The notes under the pieces: model-generated
What the model saw: the letters and a program-made list of their open reading frames with translations, nothing else
Told to the model about the DNA's origin: nothing
Databases searched by the model: none
Shown here: one piece after another, positions 35,520 to 44,724 of the stretch
Layout: every line of letters starts with the position of its first letter
Position numbering within the stretch: position 1 is the stretch's first letter
From: Thermohalobaculum sp039180675
GTDB taxonomy: Bacteria; Pseudomonadota; Alphaproteobacteria; Rhodobacterales; Rhodobacteraceae
Assembly (NCBI GenBank): GCA_039180675.1
Contig: JBCDDC010000007.1
Location: 89,275 to 153,274, forward strand
Reading direction: 5' to 3'
DNA length: 64,000 nt
Position numbers and translations under genes: made by a program

Positions 35520-36650
35520 TCAGAGGCCCATGGCATCGCGAATCTGCCGGTTGACCAGTCGCACATCGTACTTCTCTACAGCGCGCTCTCTGGCAGCCCG
35601 TCCCATGCGCCCGACAAGCTTGGGATCAGTGACGAACCGCATCATGGTAGAGGCCAATGGGTCGCTTTTCCTAACCGGCACCAGGTATCCGCTTTCCCCG
35701 TTGACGATGGTTTCTCGGCAGCCGGGTGCGTCGGTGGTGATCACCGGCCGGCCTGTGGCCATGGCTTCGAGAACGGTGCGCGGCGTACCTTCGCGGTAGC
35801 TCGGCAGGACATAGACATGCGCCTCGGCAAGACTTGGGCGCACGTCTGCGACTTCGCCGTGCCAGATCAGAATTCCGTCTTTCTGCCAGCCTTCGATTTC
35901 GCCGAGCGGTATGGCGTCGGGATTTGAGTCCTCTCCGCCAACGAGATGAAATTCAGCCTTTGGATGGCTGCTCCGGACAATCCGTGCCGCCGCCGCGTAC
36001 TCCCGCACGCCTTTGTCCCCCAAAAGGCGGGCGATCATCAGGAAACGGATTGGTAGAGCTGGAAGCGCTTGTTCTTCAAATCTGTTCAGATCGACCCCTG
36101 AACCGTTGATGAGCGTTACCGGCACCGTCTCGCCGATCAGCCCCATGCGCTCGAACAGTTCCCTATCGTCGGGATTCTGAAAGAAGACACCGCTCGCCCG
36201 CGCAAGGGCCAGCCGGTAGAGGGCCCGGGCCAAAAGCTGTGTCCTGCCTCTTTTCCCGTTGCTCTCACCTATGAACGCATAACCAAGCCCGGTGATCATC
36301 GCGAAACGACGTTCTACACCGGCAAGCCAGCCCGCAATCATCCCATAGACAACGGGCTTGATCGTGTAGGCCAGTACGAGATCTGGTTTGATCTTCCGCA
36401 TCAGCTGAAAGAGGCGCCAGAGGCTTCTCAGATCCGCCAACGGGCTCGTGCCTGTTCTGCTCAGCGGGATCTCATGCATGACGGCCCCGAATGCCCTCAA
36501 CTGTTTCGCCAACGCTGCGTTCGCAGTTAAACCCGGGGCGCAGACATGCACCTCATGACCGGCCGCGGTGAGTTCTTCGATCAGCGGGCCGCGGAAGTTA
36601 ATCAGCGAGTCGGCAAAGCTGGCGAGCAGCAGAACCCGTTGGGAGGTCAT
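35520..36650 (-). CDS. Glycosyltransferase family 4 (capsule/O-antigen type)
   Basis: 376 residues, GT-B fold. N-terminal domain: LLLASFADSLINFRGPLIEEL, then AYTIKPVVYGMIAG and ITGLGYAFIG, patterns common in PglA/CapM-like N-acetylhexosaminyltransferases. C-terminal domain: FLMIARLLGDKGVREYAAAA and the E-x7-E sugar-nucleotide motif in SYREGTPRTVLEAMATGRP. It transfers a sugar from a nucleotide donor to a lipid carrier in the cytoplasm. Its ATG overlaps the stop of the nucleotide-sugar dehydrogenase gene (ATGA), and it is the last of a three-gene operon. The donor is likely a uronic-acid derivative made by the two upstream enzymes; that is inference. Confidence 0.87.
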   Translation of the reverse strand: MTSQRVLLLASFADSLINFRGPLIEELTAAGHEVHVCAPGLTANAALAKQLRAFGAVMHEIPLSRTGTSPLADLRSLWRLFQLMRKIKPDLVLAYTIKPVVYGMIAGWLAGVERRFAMITGLGYAFIGESNGKRGRTQLLARALYRLALARASGVFFQNPDDRELFERMGLIGETVPVTLINGSGVDLNRFEEQALPALPIRFLMIARLLGDKGVREYAAAARIVRSSHPKAEFHLVGGEDSNPDAIPLGEIEGWQKDGILIWHGEVADVRPSLAEAHVYVLPSYREGTPRTVLEAMATGRPVITTDAPGCRETIVNGESGYLVPVRKSDPLASTMMRFVTDPKLVGRMGRAARERAVEKYDVRLVNRQIRDAMGL

Positions 36651-37921
36651 AGCCTCAGATCGCTCTCGTCAGGCGCCAGGACGTATTTGAGATCATAGAG
36701 GATATGTTCGGGTTTGCCGAAGGATCGGATCTTCGCGGCCCCAAAGTTCCGGAATTCGTCATGTGCGACGGCGATGACGACGCAGTCATACACCCCTTCC
36801 TCCGGGGCATCGATCACCGAGAGACCGTGGTTCGCCTTCAGGTCGGCTCGATCGACGCGCGGGTCCCAGATATCGACGATGGCGCCGGTACCCCTCAATT
36901 CGCTTACCAGCGAGACGACCTGACTGTTGCGCGCATCGGGCGTGTTTTCCTTGAAGGTAACCCCCATGATGAGAATACACGCGCCGCTTATGGGGATTTC
37001 GCGGGTCTGCATGGCCGCGAGCAACTCACCACAGGCGTAACTTGCCATCGAGTCGTTGAGTTGGCGGCCGGCGAGGATGATCTCGGGGCTATAGCCGATC
37101 GACTCGGCCTTGTAGGTCAGATAATAGGGATCGACCCCAATGCAGTGCCCGCCGACGAGACCGGGACGAAAAGGTTGGAAGTTCCATTTGGTCCCGGCCG
37201 CCTTCAGTACGGCCTCCGTATCGAGCCCCATACGCCTGAAGATGATCGAAAGCTCGTTGATCAGGGCGATGTTGAGATCGCGCTGGGTGTTCTCGATCAC
37301 TTTGGCGGCCTCGGCGACACGGATGCTCTCTGCCCTGTGAATCCCGGCCCCAACAATCTCTCCGTAGAGATCTGCCAGCCGCTCGGTCACATGTGGCCGC
37401 GAGCCAGCGACGACCTTGGTGATATCCGCAATGCGATGCGCCTTGTCGCCTGGGTTGATCCTTTCCGGCGAGTATCCGGCGAAGAAGTCCTCGTTGAAGG
37501 TCAGGCCAGAGCTTTGCTCAAGAACCGGCACGCATTCGTCTTCGGTCGCCCCGGGGAAGACGGTTGACTCGTAGACCACGATGTCGCCCGGCTTGAGCGC
37601 CCCCGCGACCGTCTCGGAGGCCGCAAGCAACTGACTGAGATCCGGCGTCTTGTCCGCGGTGATCGGTGTTGGAACCGTCACTATAAAGATCTGGCAATCA
37701 CGAATATCTGGGGGACTGGAGCTGATTGTCAGGTTCTTTGCGCCAGCGAGTTCCTCGTCGCCCACTTCACCCGTTCGGTCGCTGCCTCGCTTCAGTTCGG
37801 CAATCCGGCCCTGATCGATATCGAACCCGACCACCCGGCGGTTGGCCGCGAAGGCGACGGCCAGCGGCAGGCCAACATAGCCGAGCCCGATGACAGCGAT
37901 CGTCTCCTGCGCCTGCGCCAT
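36647..37921 (-). CDS. Nucleotide-sugar dehydrogenase (UDP-HexNAc/UDP-glucose dehydrogenase family, TviB/WbpA-like)
   Basis: 424 residues from ATG 37921. The frame is open to 38428, but that would run deep into the epimerase gene. An N-terminal NAD Rossmann motif IAVIGLGYVGLPLA is at 8-21. The STVFPGATEDE block follows, the central helix is at about 205-225, and the catalytic cysteine is Cys260 in GLVGGHCIGVDPYYLTY. The GVTFKENTPDARNS segment starts the C-terminal domain. It oxidises C6 of a UDP-sugar to the uronic acid with two NAD. The residues and layout fit the TviB/WbpA branch acting on UDP-N-acetylated sugars. It starts two bases after the epimerase gene. Confidence 0.88.
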   Translation of the reverse strand: MAQAQETIAVIGLGYVGLPLAVAFAANRRVVGFDIDQGRIAELKRGSDRTGEVGDEELAGAKNLTISSSPPDIRDCQIFIVTVPTPITADKTPDLSQLLAASETVAGALKPGDIVVYESTVFPGATEDECVPVLEQSSGLTFNEDFFAGYSPERINPGDKAHRIADITKVVAGSRPHVTERLADLYGEIVGAGIHRAESIRVAEAAKVIENTQRDLNIALINELSIIFRRMGLDTEAVLKAAGTKWNFQPFRPGLVGGHCIGVDPYYLTYKAESIGYSPEIILAGRQLNDSMASYACGELLAAMQTREIPISGACILIMGVTFKENTPDARNSQVVSLVSELRGTGAIVDIWDPRVDRADLKANHGLSVIDAPEEGVYDCVVIAVAHDEFRNFGAAKIRSFGKPEHILYDLKYVLAPDESDLRL

Positions 37922-37923
37922 GG

Positions 37924-38937
37924 TTACTTCCCGTAGTGGTCCCTGAACCAGGCAACGAACTCCGCAACGCCTTCGCGGAAATCGGTCTGTGGTGCATAGC
38001 CGGTAAGAGCGCGCAGCAATGAGGTGTCCGCCCACGTCGCAGGAACATCGCCGGGCTGCATATCCATGTAGTTCCTGACCGCTTTCATGCCGATCGCCTC
38101 CTCGATCGCATCGACAAAGTCGAGAAGACGCACTTTCTCCCCGTTGCCGATGTTGACGATCCGGAAGGGCGCGACCGGTGAGAGACTGTCTCCGGCAATC
38201 GCGTCCTGCCGGGCATTTGTTGGTGGCGGTGCGGCGTCGATCAGCAACCGGATTGCCCGGACGAGATCGTCCACCTGTGTGAAGTCGCGATGCATCTCGC
38301 CGTGATTGTAGATGTCGATCGGACGGCCATCGAGGATCGCATCGACGAATTTGAAGAGCGCCAGATCCGGCCGCCCCCACGGACCATAGACCGTAAAGAA
38401 CCGGAACATCGTGGTCGGTAGTTCCCACAGGTGGGCGTAGGAGTGGGCCATCGCCTCGTTCGCCTTCTTGGTGGCGGCGTAGAGCGTAAGTTGATGATCC
38501 ACCTTTTGCTCTTCGTCGAATGGCATGTCTTCGCTGGCACCATAAACCGATGAGGTCGAGGCCATCAGAAGATGCTCGGGCGCCGCTTCCCGCGCGGCCT
38601 CCATCACGTTGAACGTGCCGACGAGGTTCGAGTCGAGATAGGCCCGCGGGTTCTCGATGCTGTAGCGAACGCCCGCTTGCGCCGCGAGATGGATGATCAC
38701 ATCGGGCGCGGCATCCTCGACCGTTCCTTTGACCACATCAGCATCTTCAAGCATTGCCTCGGTCGCCGAGAAAGCGGCGCTCTGGAGCAACATCTGATGA
38801 CGGCGATGCTTGAGACGGACATCATAGTAATCCGTCATGCCATCGAGCCCGTGCACCCGAAATCCTTCCGCCAGCAGCAACTTGGCAAGATGGAAGCCTA
38901 TAAAACCAGCAGTTCCGGTGATGAAGACTTTGCGCAC
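37924..38937 (-). CDS. NAD-dependent epimerase (UDP-glucuronate/UDP-HexNAcA 4-epimerase-like)
   Basis: 337 residues from GTG 38937, chosen because the protein then starts with the family's first strand KVFITGTAGFIGFHLA; a TTG at 38973 adds 12 unlikely residues. Short-chain dehydrogenase features: glycine motif at about 8-14, Tyr153 and Lys157 in YAATKKAN, and the MASTSSVYG loop with the catalytic serine or threonine. GVRYSIENPRAY and FFTVYGPWGRPD are typical of the GAE/LpsL/Cap1J type that epimerises C4 of UDP-glucuronate. It heads a three-gene operon with the dehydrogenase and glycosyltransferase, which together supply and use an acidic sugar for a surface polysaccharide. Confidence 0.88.
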   Translation of the reverse strand: MRKVFITGTAGFIGFHLAKLLLAEGFRVHGLDGMTDYYDVRLKHRRHQMLLQSAAFSATEAMLEDADVVKGTVEDAAPDVIIHLAAQAGVRYSIENPRAYLDSNLVGTFNVMEAAREAAPEHLLMASTSSVYGASEDMPFDEEQKVDHQLTLYAATKKANEAMAHSYAHLWELPTTMFRFFTVYGPWGRPDLALFKFVDAILDGRPIDIYNHGEMHRDFTQVDDLVRAIRLLIDAAPPPTNARQDAIAGDSLSPVAPFRIVNIGNGEKVRLLDFVDAIEEAIGMKAVRNYMDMQPGDVPATWADTSLLRALTGYAPQTDFREGVAEFVAWFRDHYGK

Positions 38938-39140
38938 GCGATGGCTCTTATGTGTGATCCGGCTTGTGGACAATCATCGATTTCCGGCCGGACCGCAATT
39001 CGTCTTCGCCAACCCTGCCATCCGTGAGAGCGGTCGAAATCATTTGCCAAATTACGTGATCACGATAAAGTGAGATGAGCCCCGGAAGACCCATTTTGAG
39101 GAAATCGCCGGCGCGCGTCCAAGCTTTTGTGAGAGTCTGA
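38938..39140. promoter_or_regulatory. Divergent promoter region with a perfect palindrome CGTGATCACG
   Basis: These 203 bases separate the minus-strand polysaccharide operon from the plus-strand desaturase gene, so both promoters should lie here. A perfect 10-base palindrome, CGTGATCACG at 39055-39064, sits in a more AT-rich stretch (ccaaattacgtgatcacgataaag). It could be a dimeric regulator site. No -35/-10 pair could be assigned with confidence. Confidence 0.35.
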
Positions 39141-40046
39141 ATGGTGCAGCGTTCCGCGCGCAGAGAGATTGAATGGCCGACCTTCATCGCATTGGTCGCG
39201 GTCTATATTGCGTGGGCCGTCATGCTCTGGTCCCACCAGTTCTTGGGTGCTTGGATAGCTCTACCCGGGGCATTCATCGTTGCTTTTCATGCCTCGCTTC
39301 AACATGAGGTCCTCCATGGGCATCCGACCAGAAGCGCGATATTCAATGAGGCCCTCGTCTTTCTGCCCATCGGCCTCGTCTATGCCTACCGCCGGTTCAA
39401 GGCGACGCATCTGAGCCACCATAACGATGAGCGTCTTACTGATCCGTATGACGACCCTGAGACCTACTATGTGGCTGAAGGGGATTGGGACGAACTGTCC
39501 CCAGCGCTGCGGTTCATCCTGAGGATCAATCAGACACTGGCCGGGCGCCTGACAATCGGACCTTTTCTTGCGATCTATGGCTTCGTCCGCGCGGATATCC
39601 GCCGGGTGAGACGGGGAGAGCCGCGCATCGTCGACGCCTGGGTGCGCCATGCGATCGGGCTCGTGCCGGTTATATGGATGATCGTGCTGGCTGGCATTCC
39701 ACTCTGGTTCTATGCACTCCTCATCGTTGTCCCGGCGGTCTCGCTCCTGTCTCTTCGAACGTACATCGAGCATCGGGCCGCCGCGGCGCCTGGTGCGCGC
39801 TCTGCCGTTATCGAGTCCGGTTGGTTCTGGAGCCTTCTGTTCCTCAACAACAACCTGCACAAAGTGCATCATGAGCGCCCGGGCGTTGCCTGGTATAAGC
39901 TGCCTGCGCTTTGGCGGGAGGAGAGAGAGCGGGTTTTGAGGGATAACGACGGATATTTCTATCGCGGATATGGGGCGGTCACGCGTCAGTGGCTCTTCCG
40001 GCCGCGTGAGCCCAACGTGCACCCGATCATGCGGCGGCGGCCATAG
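39141..40046 (+). CDS. Membrane fatty acid desaturase
   Basis: 301 residues. The three histidine clusters of the di-iron desaturase family are present: HEVLHGH (55-61), HLSHH (90-94) and HKVHH (240-244). Hydrophobic pairs lie at about 14-50 and 165-205. The first cluster H-x3-H-x-H and the overall size are typical of bacterial acyl-lipid or related desaturases and hydroxylases; the exact lipid is unknown. It is a single gene or shares a message with the PhnD-like gene 14 bases after its stop. Expected location: inner membrane with the active site facing the cytoplasm. Confidence 0.88.
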   Translation: MVQRSARREIEWPTFIALVAVYIAWAVMLWSHQFLGAWIALPGAFIVAFHASLQHEVLHGHPTRSAIFNEALVFLPIGLVYAYRRFKATHLSHHNDERLTDPYDDPETYYVAEGDWDELSPALRFILRINQTLAGRLTIGPFLAIYGFVRADIRRVRRGEPRIVDAWVRHAIGLVPVIWMIVLAGIPLWFYALLIVVPAVSLLSLRTYIEHRAAAAPGARSAVIESGWFWSLLFLNNNLHKVHHERPGVAWYKLPALWREERERVLRDNDGYFYRGYGAVTRQWLFRPREPNVHPIMRRRP

Positions 40047-40060
40047 TCGCCGCTCTTCCC

Positions 40061-40828
40061 ATGTATGACTGGCCCGAAATCGCGGGCCGAACGGATGCGT
40101 TCTGGGCGCGTGTCGCCGCCGGTTTGCATGACCTTGGCTTTGATGCACCAGCAGCCCTGCGAAGGGGGGGCGAAATATCCGCCACTTGGCGGGATCCGGC
40201 CCTCATGATCGGCCAGACATGCGGATTGCCGCTGATCCGTGGCGAGGCGGGAGCGGCGGTCCCATTCGCGCGGCCGACCTACGATGTGCCGGGATGTGAG
40301 TCCGGAACCTACAGCTCGGCGGTGGTCGTGCGGCGCGGAAGCGGTGCAACACTGCAGGATTTCCTGGAGCGCAGGGTGGCGATGAATGGCCACAACAGCC
40401 AGTCGGGCTGCAACGCTCTCAAGGACGCTTACCTCACTGAGGTTGCGCACACTGGTCCATACTTCTCATCGCTTCTGCTGACCGGCTCTCATCGCGCATC
40501 GGCCGATGCGGTGGCCGACGGATCGGCGGACCTTTGCGCGCTCGATGCTGTTGCCTGGGCGCTCTATCAGTTCGCGGAACCGGACAGAGCGGCAGGCCTG
40601 GAGCCAATCCACTGGACCCGCCCGATGCCGAGCCTGCCCTTCATCACATCCGCCAAACACTCGGATCGCCTGCCAGACCTGCGTGCGGCACTCGCGGAAG
40701 CGGTGGAAACGGGCGCGATTGGTATTCCCGCTGCAATCCTTTCGGCGAGCATCGCGGATTATGATCCGGTCCGCGAAATGGATCTGAACCTAAAAGATGT
40801 GACTTTGGCCCCACATGGTTCCGCCTAG
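40061..40828 (+). CDS. PhnD-like substrate-binding family protein without a signal peptide
   Basis: 255 residues. The fold signs are of the phosphate/phosphonate binding family: SAVVVRRGSGATLQDFLERR, the MNGHNSQSGCNALKD ligand loop and SVADGSADLCALD-type segment. No signal peptide or membrane anchor is visible at the N-terminus, and the usual ATPase and permease genes are absent, so it may be a cytoplasmic or sensory member. The upstream bases read (ATA)VAALP before this ATG, matching the usual beginning of relatives, so the true start could be at a rare ATA codon at 40043 that overlaps the desaturase stop; I keep the ATG. Confidence 0.72.
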   Translation: MYDWPEIAGRTDAFWARVAAGLHDLGFDAPAALRRGGEISATWRDPALMIGQTCGLPLIRGEAGAAVPFARPTYDVPGCESGTYSSAVVVRRGSGATLQDFLERRVAMNGHNSQSGCNALKDAYLTEVAHTGPYFSSLLLTGSHRASADAVADGSADLCALDAVAWALYQFAEPDRAAGLEPIHWTRPMPSLPFITSAKHSDRLPDLRAALAEAVETGAIGIPAAILSASIADYDPVREMDLNLKDVTLAPHGSA

Positions 40829-40893
40829 CGGATAAGTCCACAATGGCAACTTGCGTCCGAACACAGTTTGGTGTTCCTAATGACTAGCGGATA
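40825..40893. repeat. Direct repeat CTAGCGGATA pair flanking an inverted repeat
   Basis: CTAGCGGATA occurs at 40825-40834 (over the PhnD-like stop) and again at 40884-40893. Between them is the inverted repeat GAACAC...GTGTTC at 40859-40876 with a 6-base loop. The set lies just upstream of the ABC importer operon, so it may be an operator or a short duplication. No function is known. Confidence 0.4.
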
Positions 40894-40920
40894 GGGGCCA
40901 GATCACTCCAGGAGCGAACG

Positions 40921-42702
40921 GTGGCGCGCGAGACTTTGCTGACCCTTAAAGATCTATCGATCTGCTTTGGGCAGCCGGTCCTAGCGCTGCCGGTTGTCGA
41001 TGGTGTTTCATTCGAGCTCGCGCGCGGCGAGACCCTGGCCCTGGTAGGCGAGTCCGGTTCCGGCAAGACGCTGACGGCGAAAGCGCTCATGGGGCTCTTG
41101 CCAAAGGCGGCGCAGGTCGTTTCGGGCGCGGCCGAAATCAGGATTGGAGGCTCTCCAATCGATCTCTTCAAGGTGTCCGATGCCAAGTTGCGCAGGCTTC
41201 GGGGCACCACTATCTCGATGATTTTCCAGGAGCCGATGAGTGCGCTTTCGCCGCTCCACACCATCGGCCGCCAAGTCGCCGAAGTCTTACAGATCGAGTC
41301 CCGCGACAAGGGCGTCAACGTCAAGAAACGCGTTCTTGAGATGTTTGAGGAAGTTGGCTTCCCCAACCCGAACCGCGCCTGGTCCGCCTATCCTTTCGAG
41401 CTCTCGGGCGGCTTGCGGCAGCGTGCTGTGATCGCAATGGCGATGATCGGTGAGCCGGAGCTGGTGATCGCGGATGAGCCGACTACGGCGCTCGATGTCA
41501 CGACGCAGGCCATGGTGCTGGATCTGATTAAGCGACTGCAGAATGATCGCCAAATGTCGGTGATCATGATCACGCATGATCTGGGTGTGGTCGCGAATAT
41601 GGCCGATCAGGTGGTTGTCATGCGTCGGGGCAAGGTCGTCGAGTCCGGCCTCGCGCGCGACGTTCTGATGGCGCCGGGTCATGGTTATACGAAATCGCTC
41701 ATCGAGGCGGCGCCGAAGGTGCCCGACGCACTTTGTACACACCTGGCATCCTCGAATGATCGTATTCTCACGGTACGCAACCTATCGAAGACTTATCCGG
41801 GGCGCAGCCGCTCCTTCGGCCCCGACGACCCGCCTGTGAAGGCGGTGACCGATTTCGAGATGAGCCTCGACCGCGGTAAGACGATCGCGGTCGTTGGCGA
41901 GTCGGGCTCGGGCAAATCCACGGTTGCGAAACTCATACTTCGTGCCGAGAGGCCCGATCCAGGGGCCGAGATCCAGTTTTGCGGCAAGGATGGCGTCGTC
42001 CATGACGTGGCCGAGTTGCAGGGGCAGGCCCTGATCGATTTTCGGCAGAAAGCGCAGATGGTCTTCCAGGATCCATACGCCTCGCTCAGCCCGCGCATGT
42101 CGATCCAGGATATTCTGACGGAGCCGCTCCGCGTTCATGGCAAAGGCACCAAGTCTGAGCAGCGGGAACGCGCGGCCTACCTGATGGGCAGGGTCGGGAT
42201 GAGCCCTGACCATCTCGCACGTTTTCCCTACGCGTTCTCGGGCGGTCAGCGCCAGCGGATCGCGATTGCGAGGGCGCTCGCACTCGGACCAGAGCTTCTG
42301 ATCTGTGACGAGCCGACCTCTGCGCTGGATGTTTCGGTCCAGGCCGAGGTGCTGGAGCTTTTGACCGAGTTGCGGGAGGATTTGGGCCTCTCCTACGTCT
42401 TTATCTCGCACGACCTGGCCGTCGTCTCGAAACTTGCGGACCGGGTCATGGTGATGCGTCAGGGGAGGGTGGTTGAAGAGGGCTCGACCGAGTGCATCTT
42501 CAGCGATGCGCGTCACCCCTACACCAAGGCGCTTATGGCGGCGAGCCCGGAGCCCGATATGGATCAGCGCCTTGATCTCCGCGCCGTAGCCGCCGGTGCG
42601 GGAGAGCCCGATACCTGGGCTGATCCATTCCGGTTTGATGCAGACAAAGCGCCTGCGCTGCTCGAAGTCGCGCCCGGCCATTATGTGAGGGCGGCTGCAT
42701 GA
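40921..42702 (+). CDS. Peptide-type ABC importer ATPase, two fused nucleotide-binding domains
   Basis: 593 residues carrying two complete ABC domains, in the style of YejF/GsiA. First domain: Walker A GESGSGKT (about 41-48), signature LSGGLRQR, Walker B LVIADEPTTALD. Second domain: Walker A GESGSGKS (about 326-333), signature FSGGQRQR, Walker B LICDEPTSALD. The C-terminal part has the peptide-transporter extension (HPYTKALM). The GTG start follows a cactccaggagcg ribosome site. It powers uptake by the two permeases downstream, and its stop overlaps the binding-protein start (ATGA). All five functions of the importer are present in one operon. Confidence 0.92.
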   Translation: MARETLLTLKDLSICFGQPVLALPVVDGVSFELARGETLALVGESGSGKTLTAKALMGLLPKAAQVVSGAAEIRIGGSPIDLFKVSDAKLRRLRGTTISMIFQEPMSALSPLHTIGRQVAEVLQIESRDKGVNVKKRVLEMFEEVGFPNPNRAWSAYPFELSGGLRQRAVIAMAMIGEPELVIADEPTTALDVTTQAMVLDLIKRLQNDRQMSVIMITHDLGVVANMADQVVVMRRGKVVESGLARDVLMAPGHGYTKSLIEAAPKVPDALCTHLASSNDRILTVRNLSKTYPGRSRSFGPDDPPVKAVTDFEMSLDRGKTIAVVGESGSGKSTVAKLILRAERPDPGAEIQFCGKDGVVHDVAELQGQALIDFRQKAQMVFQDPYASLSPRMSIQDILTEPLRVHGKGTKSEQRERAAYLMGRVGMSPDHLARFPYAFSGGQRQRIAIARALALGPELLICDEPTSALDVSVQAEVLELLTELREDLGLSYVFISHDLAVVSKLADRVMVMRQGRVVEEGSTECIFSDARHPYTKALMAASPEPDMDQRLDLRAVAAGAGEPDTWADPFRFDADKAPALLEVAPGHYVRAAA

Positions 42703-44606
42703 TCCGAGCACTCCTGACAATCGCAGCGTTTCTGATCGCCGTCCCGGCCGCCGCGGTCGACTTCGACCTTGTCGAGACGCCCTTGCTGGAGGAACGGATC
42801 AAAGCAGGCGAATTGCCACCGATTGCCGAGCGCATACCTGACGAGCCGCAAATTGTTGACTTTGAAGGCAAGGGCCGGGTTGCCGGAGTGCATGGCGGAA
42901 CGCTGCGGATGTTCGTGGGGCGCGCGAAGGATGTCCGCTACATGTCAGCCTATGGCTATGCCCGGCTGATCGGATACGCCCCGGACTATTCGCTGCAACC
43001 GGATCTCCTGAAAACCTACAGGCTCGAGGAGGGCGGAAAGCGGCTGGTGCTTGTGCTGCGAAAAGGCCACCGCTGGTCGGATGGCGCACCGTTCACGACC
43101 GAGGACTTCCGTTATTGGTGGGAAGATGTGGCGATGAACCGAGAGACTTCCCCGGCTGGCCCCCCCGTCGAGATGCTGGTCGATGAAAAGCCGCCGGTGG
43201 TCGAGGTGATCGACGAGCAAACGATCGCCTACACCTGGACCGCGCCTAACCCGCGCATCATCCCGGCCATGGCGCAGGCCCGGCCGGTCTACATCTACCG
43301 CCCGGCGCACTTCATGAAGAAGTACCACGTGAAATATGCCAACCCGGAGAAGCTGAAGGAGAAGATGGGCGAGAAGTACCGCACATGGGCGGAGCTGCAT
43401 AATCGTAAGGACAATCTCTACAAGTTCGACAACCCGAAGCTTCCGGTTCTCCAGCCCTGGTACAACACGTCGAAGAAGAATGGCCAGCGATACATCCTCA
43501 AGCGCAATCCGTTCTTTCACCGCATCGATCCTGAAGGCCGTCAGCTCCCCTACATCGATCAGGTGGAGCTTGAGGTCGCGGCCAGCGGTCTTATTCCGCT
43601 AAAGGCGTCGAATGGCGAGGCGGGGCTTCAGACGCGCTCTCTCGGATTTGCGGATGCGCCGGTTCTGAAGCGAAATCAGGAAGGCTATGGCTTCAAGACG
43701 CGGCTCTGGCGGTCCGGGTACGCGTCGGAGGTCGCGATCTATCCGAACCTCACATATCTCGATCCGGTTTGGCGCGATCTGATGCGCGATGTGCGGTTTC
43801 GCCGGGCACTTAGCCTCGGCGTCTCGCGCAAGATGATCAACAAGGTGCTCTATTTTGGCCTTGCCGAGGAACGCGGGGTCGCGCCTCTCGAGGAGAGCCC
43901 GTTCTTCCAGAAGGCACTCGCCTATTCCTGGACCCAGTTTGATCTCGAACGGGCCAACGCAATGCTGGATGAGATCGGGCTGACCGAGCGTAATGCCGCT
44001 GGGGTGCGGCTATTGCCCGATGGGCGGCCGATGGAGATCGTGATCGAGACGGCCGGGGAGCGTCGCGAGGTGGCCGACACGCTGGAACTGGTCGCTGCGA
44101 CCTGGAGCAAACTGGGCCTGCGCTTGCTGGTCCGCCCGCTCGACCGCGACATCCTGCGCAACCGCGCCTATTCCGGCCGCTCGATGATGGTGGCTTGGTA
44201 TGGCTGGAACAATGGCGTGCCGACTGCTCGCGCGGCGCCCTTCGAACTCGCGCCGGTCGATCAGTCGAACTTCACATGGCCCGTCTGGGGGCAGCATTTC
44301 CAGACGATGGGCGATATGGGAAAGCCGCCCGACGTGCCTGAGGCGCAGCGGCTCCTCGACCTCTTCGAGATCTGGAGCAAGTCCTACACCGACGCTGAGA
44401 AAGAGGCTGTCTGGCGGGAGATGCTGGCGATCCATGCCGACCAGATCTTCGTCATCGGCACTGTCAGCAGGGCGCCCATGCCGGTCGTTGCCCACGCCAC
44501 ACTGATGAACGTGCCGGATGACGGGCTCTACGCCTGGGATCCGGGTGCGCAGCTTGGCATTCACCGTATGGACGAGTTCTTCTTCGAAGAGGGCAAGAGC
44601 CCGTGA
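42699..44606 (+). CDS. Extracellular solute-binding protein, family 5 (peptide/oligopeptide ABC importer)
   Basis: 635 residues, long for the family. Signal peptide at 1-19 (ending VPAAA). The family 5 pattern is present: LRKGHRWSDGAPFTTEDFRYWW, then the IDQVELEV and VRFRRALSLGVSRK segments near the hinge, and ERANAMLDEIGL. These proteins deliver peptides, nickel chelates, opines or related compounds to an ABC permease. It is translationally coupled to the ATPase (ATGA overlap) and followed, after 118 bases, by the permease genes. The ligand is unknown. Confidence 0.9.
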   Translation: MIRALLTIAAFLIAVPAAAVDFDLVETPLLEERIKAGELPPIAERIPDEPQIVDFEGKGRVAGVHGGTLRMFVGRAKDVRYMSAYGYARLIGYAPDYSLQPDLLKTYRLEEGGKRLVLVLRKGHRWSDGAPFTTEDFRYWWEDVAMNRETSPAGPPVEMLVDEKPPVVEVIDEQTIAYTWTAPNPRIIPAMAQARPVYIYRPAHFMKKYHVKYANPEKLKEKMGEKYRTWAELHNRKDNLYKFDNPKLPVLQPWYNTSKKNGQRYILKRNPFFHRIDPEGRQLPYIDQVELEVAASGLIPLKASNGEAGLQTRSLGFADAPVLKRNQEGYGFKTRLWRSGYASEVAIYPNLTYLDPVWRDLMRDVRFRRALSLGVSRKMINKVLYFGLAEERGVAPLEESPFFQKALAYSWTQFDLERANAMLDEIGLTERNAAGVRLLPDGRPMEIVIETAGERREVADTLELVAATWSKLGLRLLVRPLDRDILRNRAYSGRSMMVAWYGWNNGVPTARAAPFELAPVDQSNFTWPVWGQHFQTMGDMGKPPDVPEAQRLLDLFEIWSKSYTDAEKEAVWREMLAIHADQIFVIGTVSRAPMPVVAHATLMNVPDDGLYAWDPGAQLGIHRMDEFFFEEGKSP

Positions 44607-44724
44607 GGGTAGCTGAGGGGGGCAACCGGCGTCTTCGCGAGACGCGCAGGGTTGTTGCGATTTGTGTGCATCGCGTTCGTGACCCCCTGCAGCCTGCGTG
44701 GAAGGGTTCAGCGGAGAGGGCTCG

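Noticed and set aside
37922..38428. 5' extension of the nucleotide-sugar dehydrogenase frame
   Set aside because: It would overlap the epimerase gene by over 500 bases; the Rossmann motif begins right after ATG 37921.
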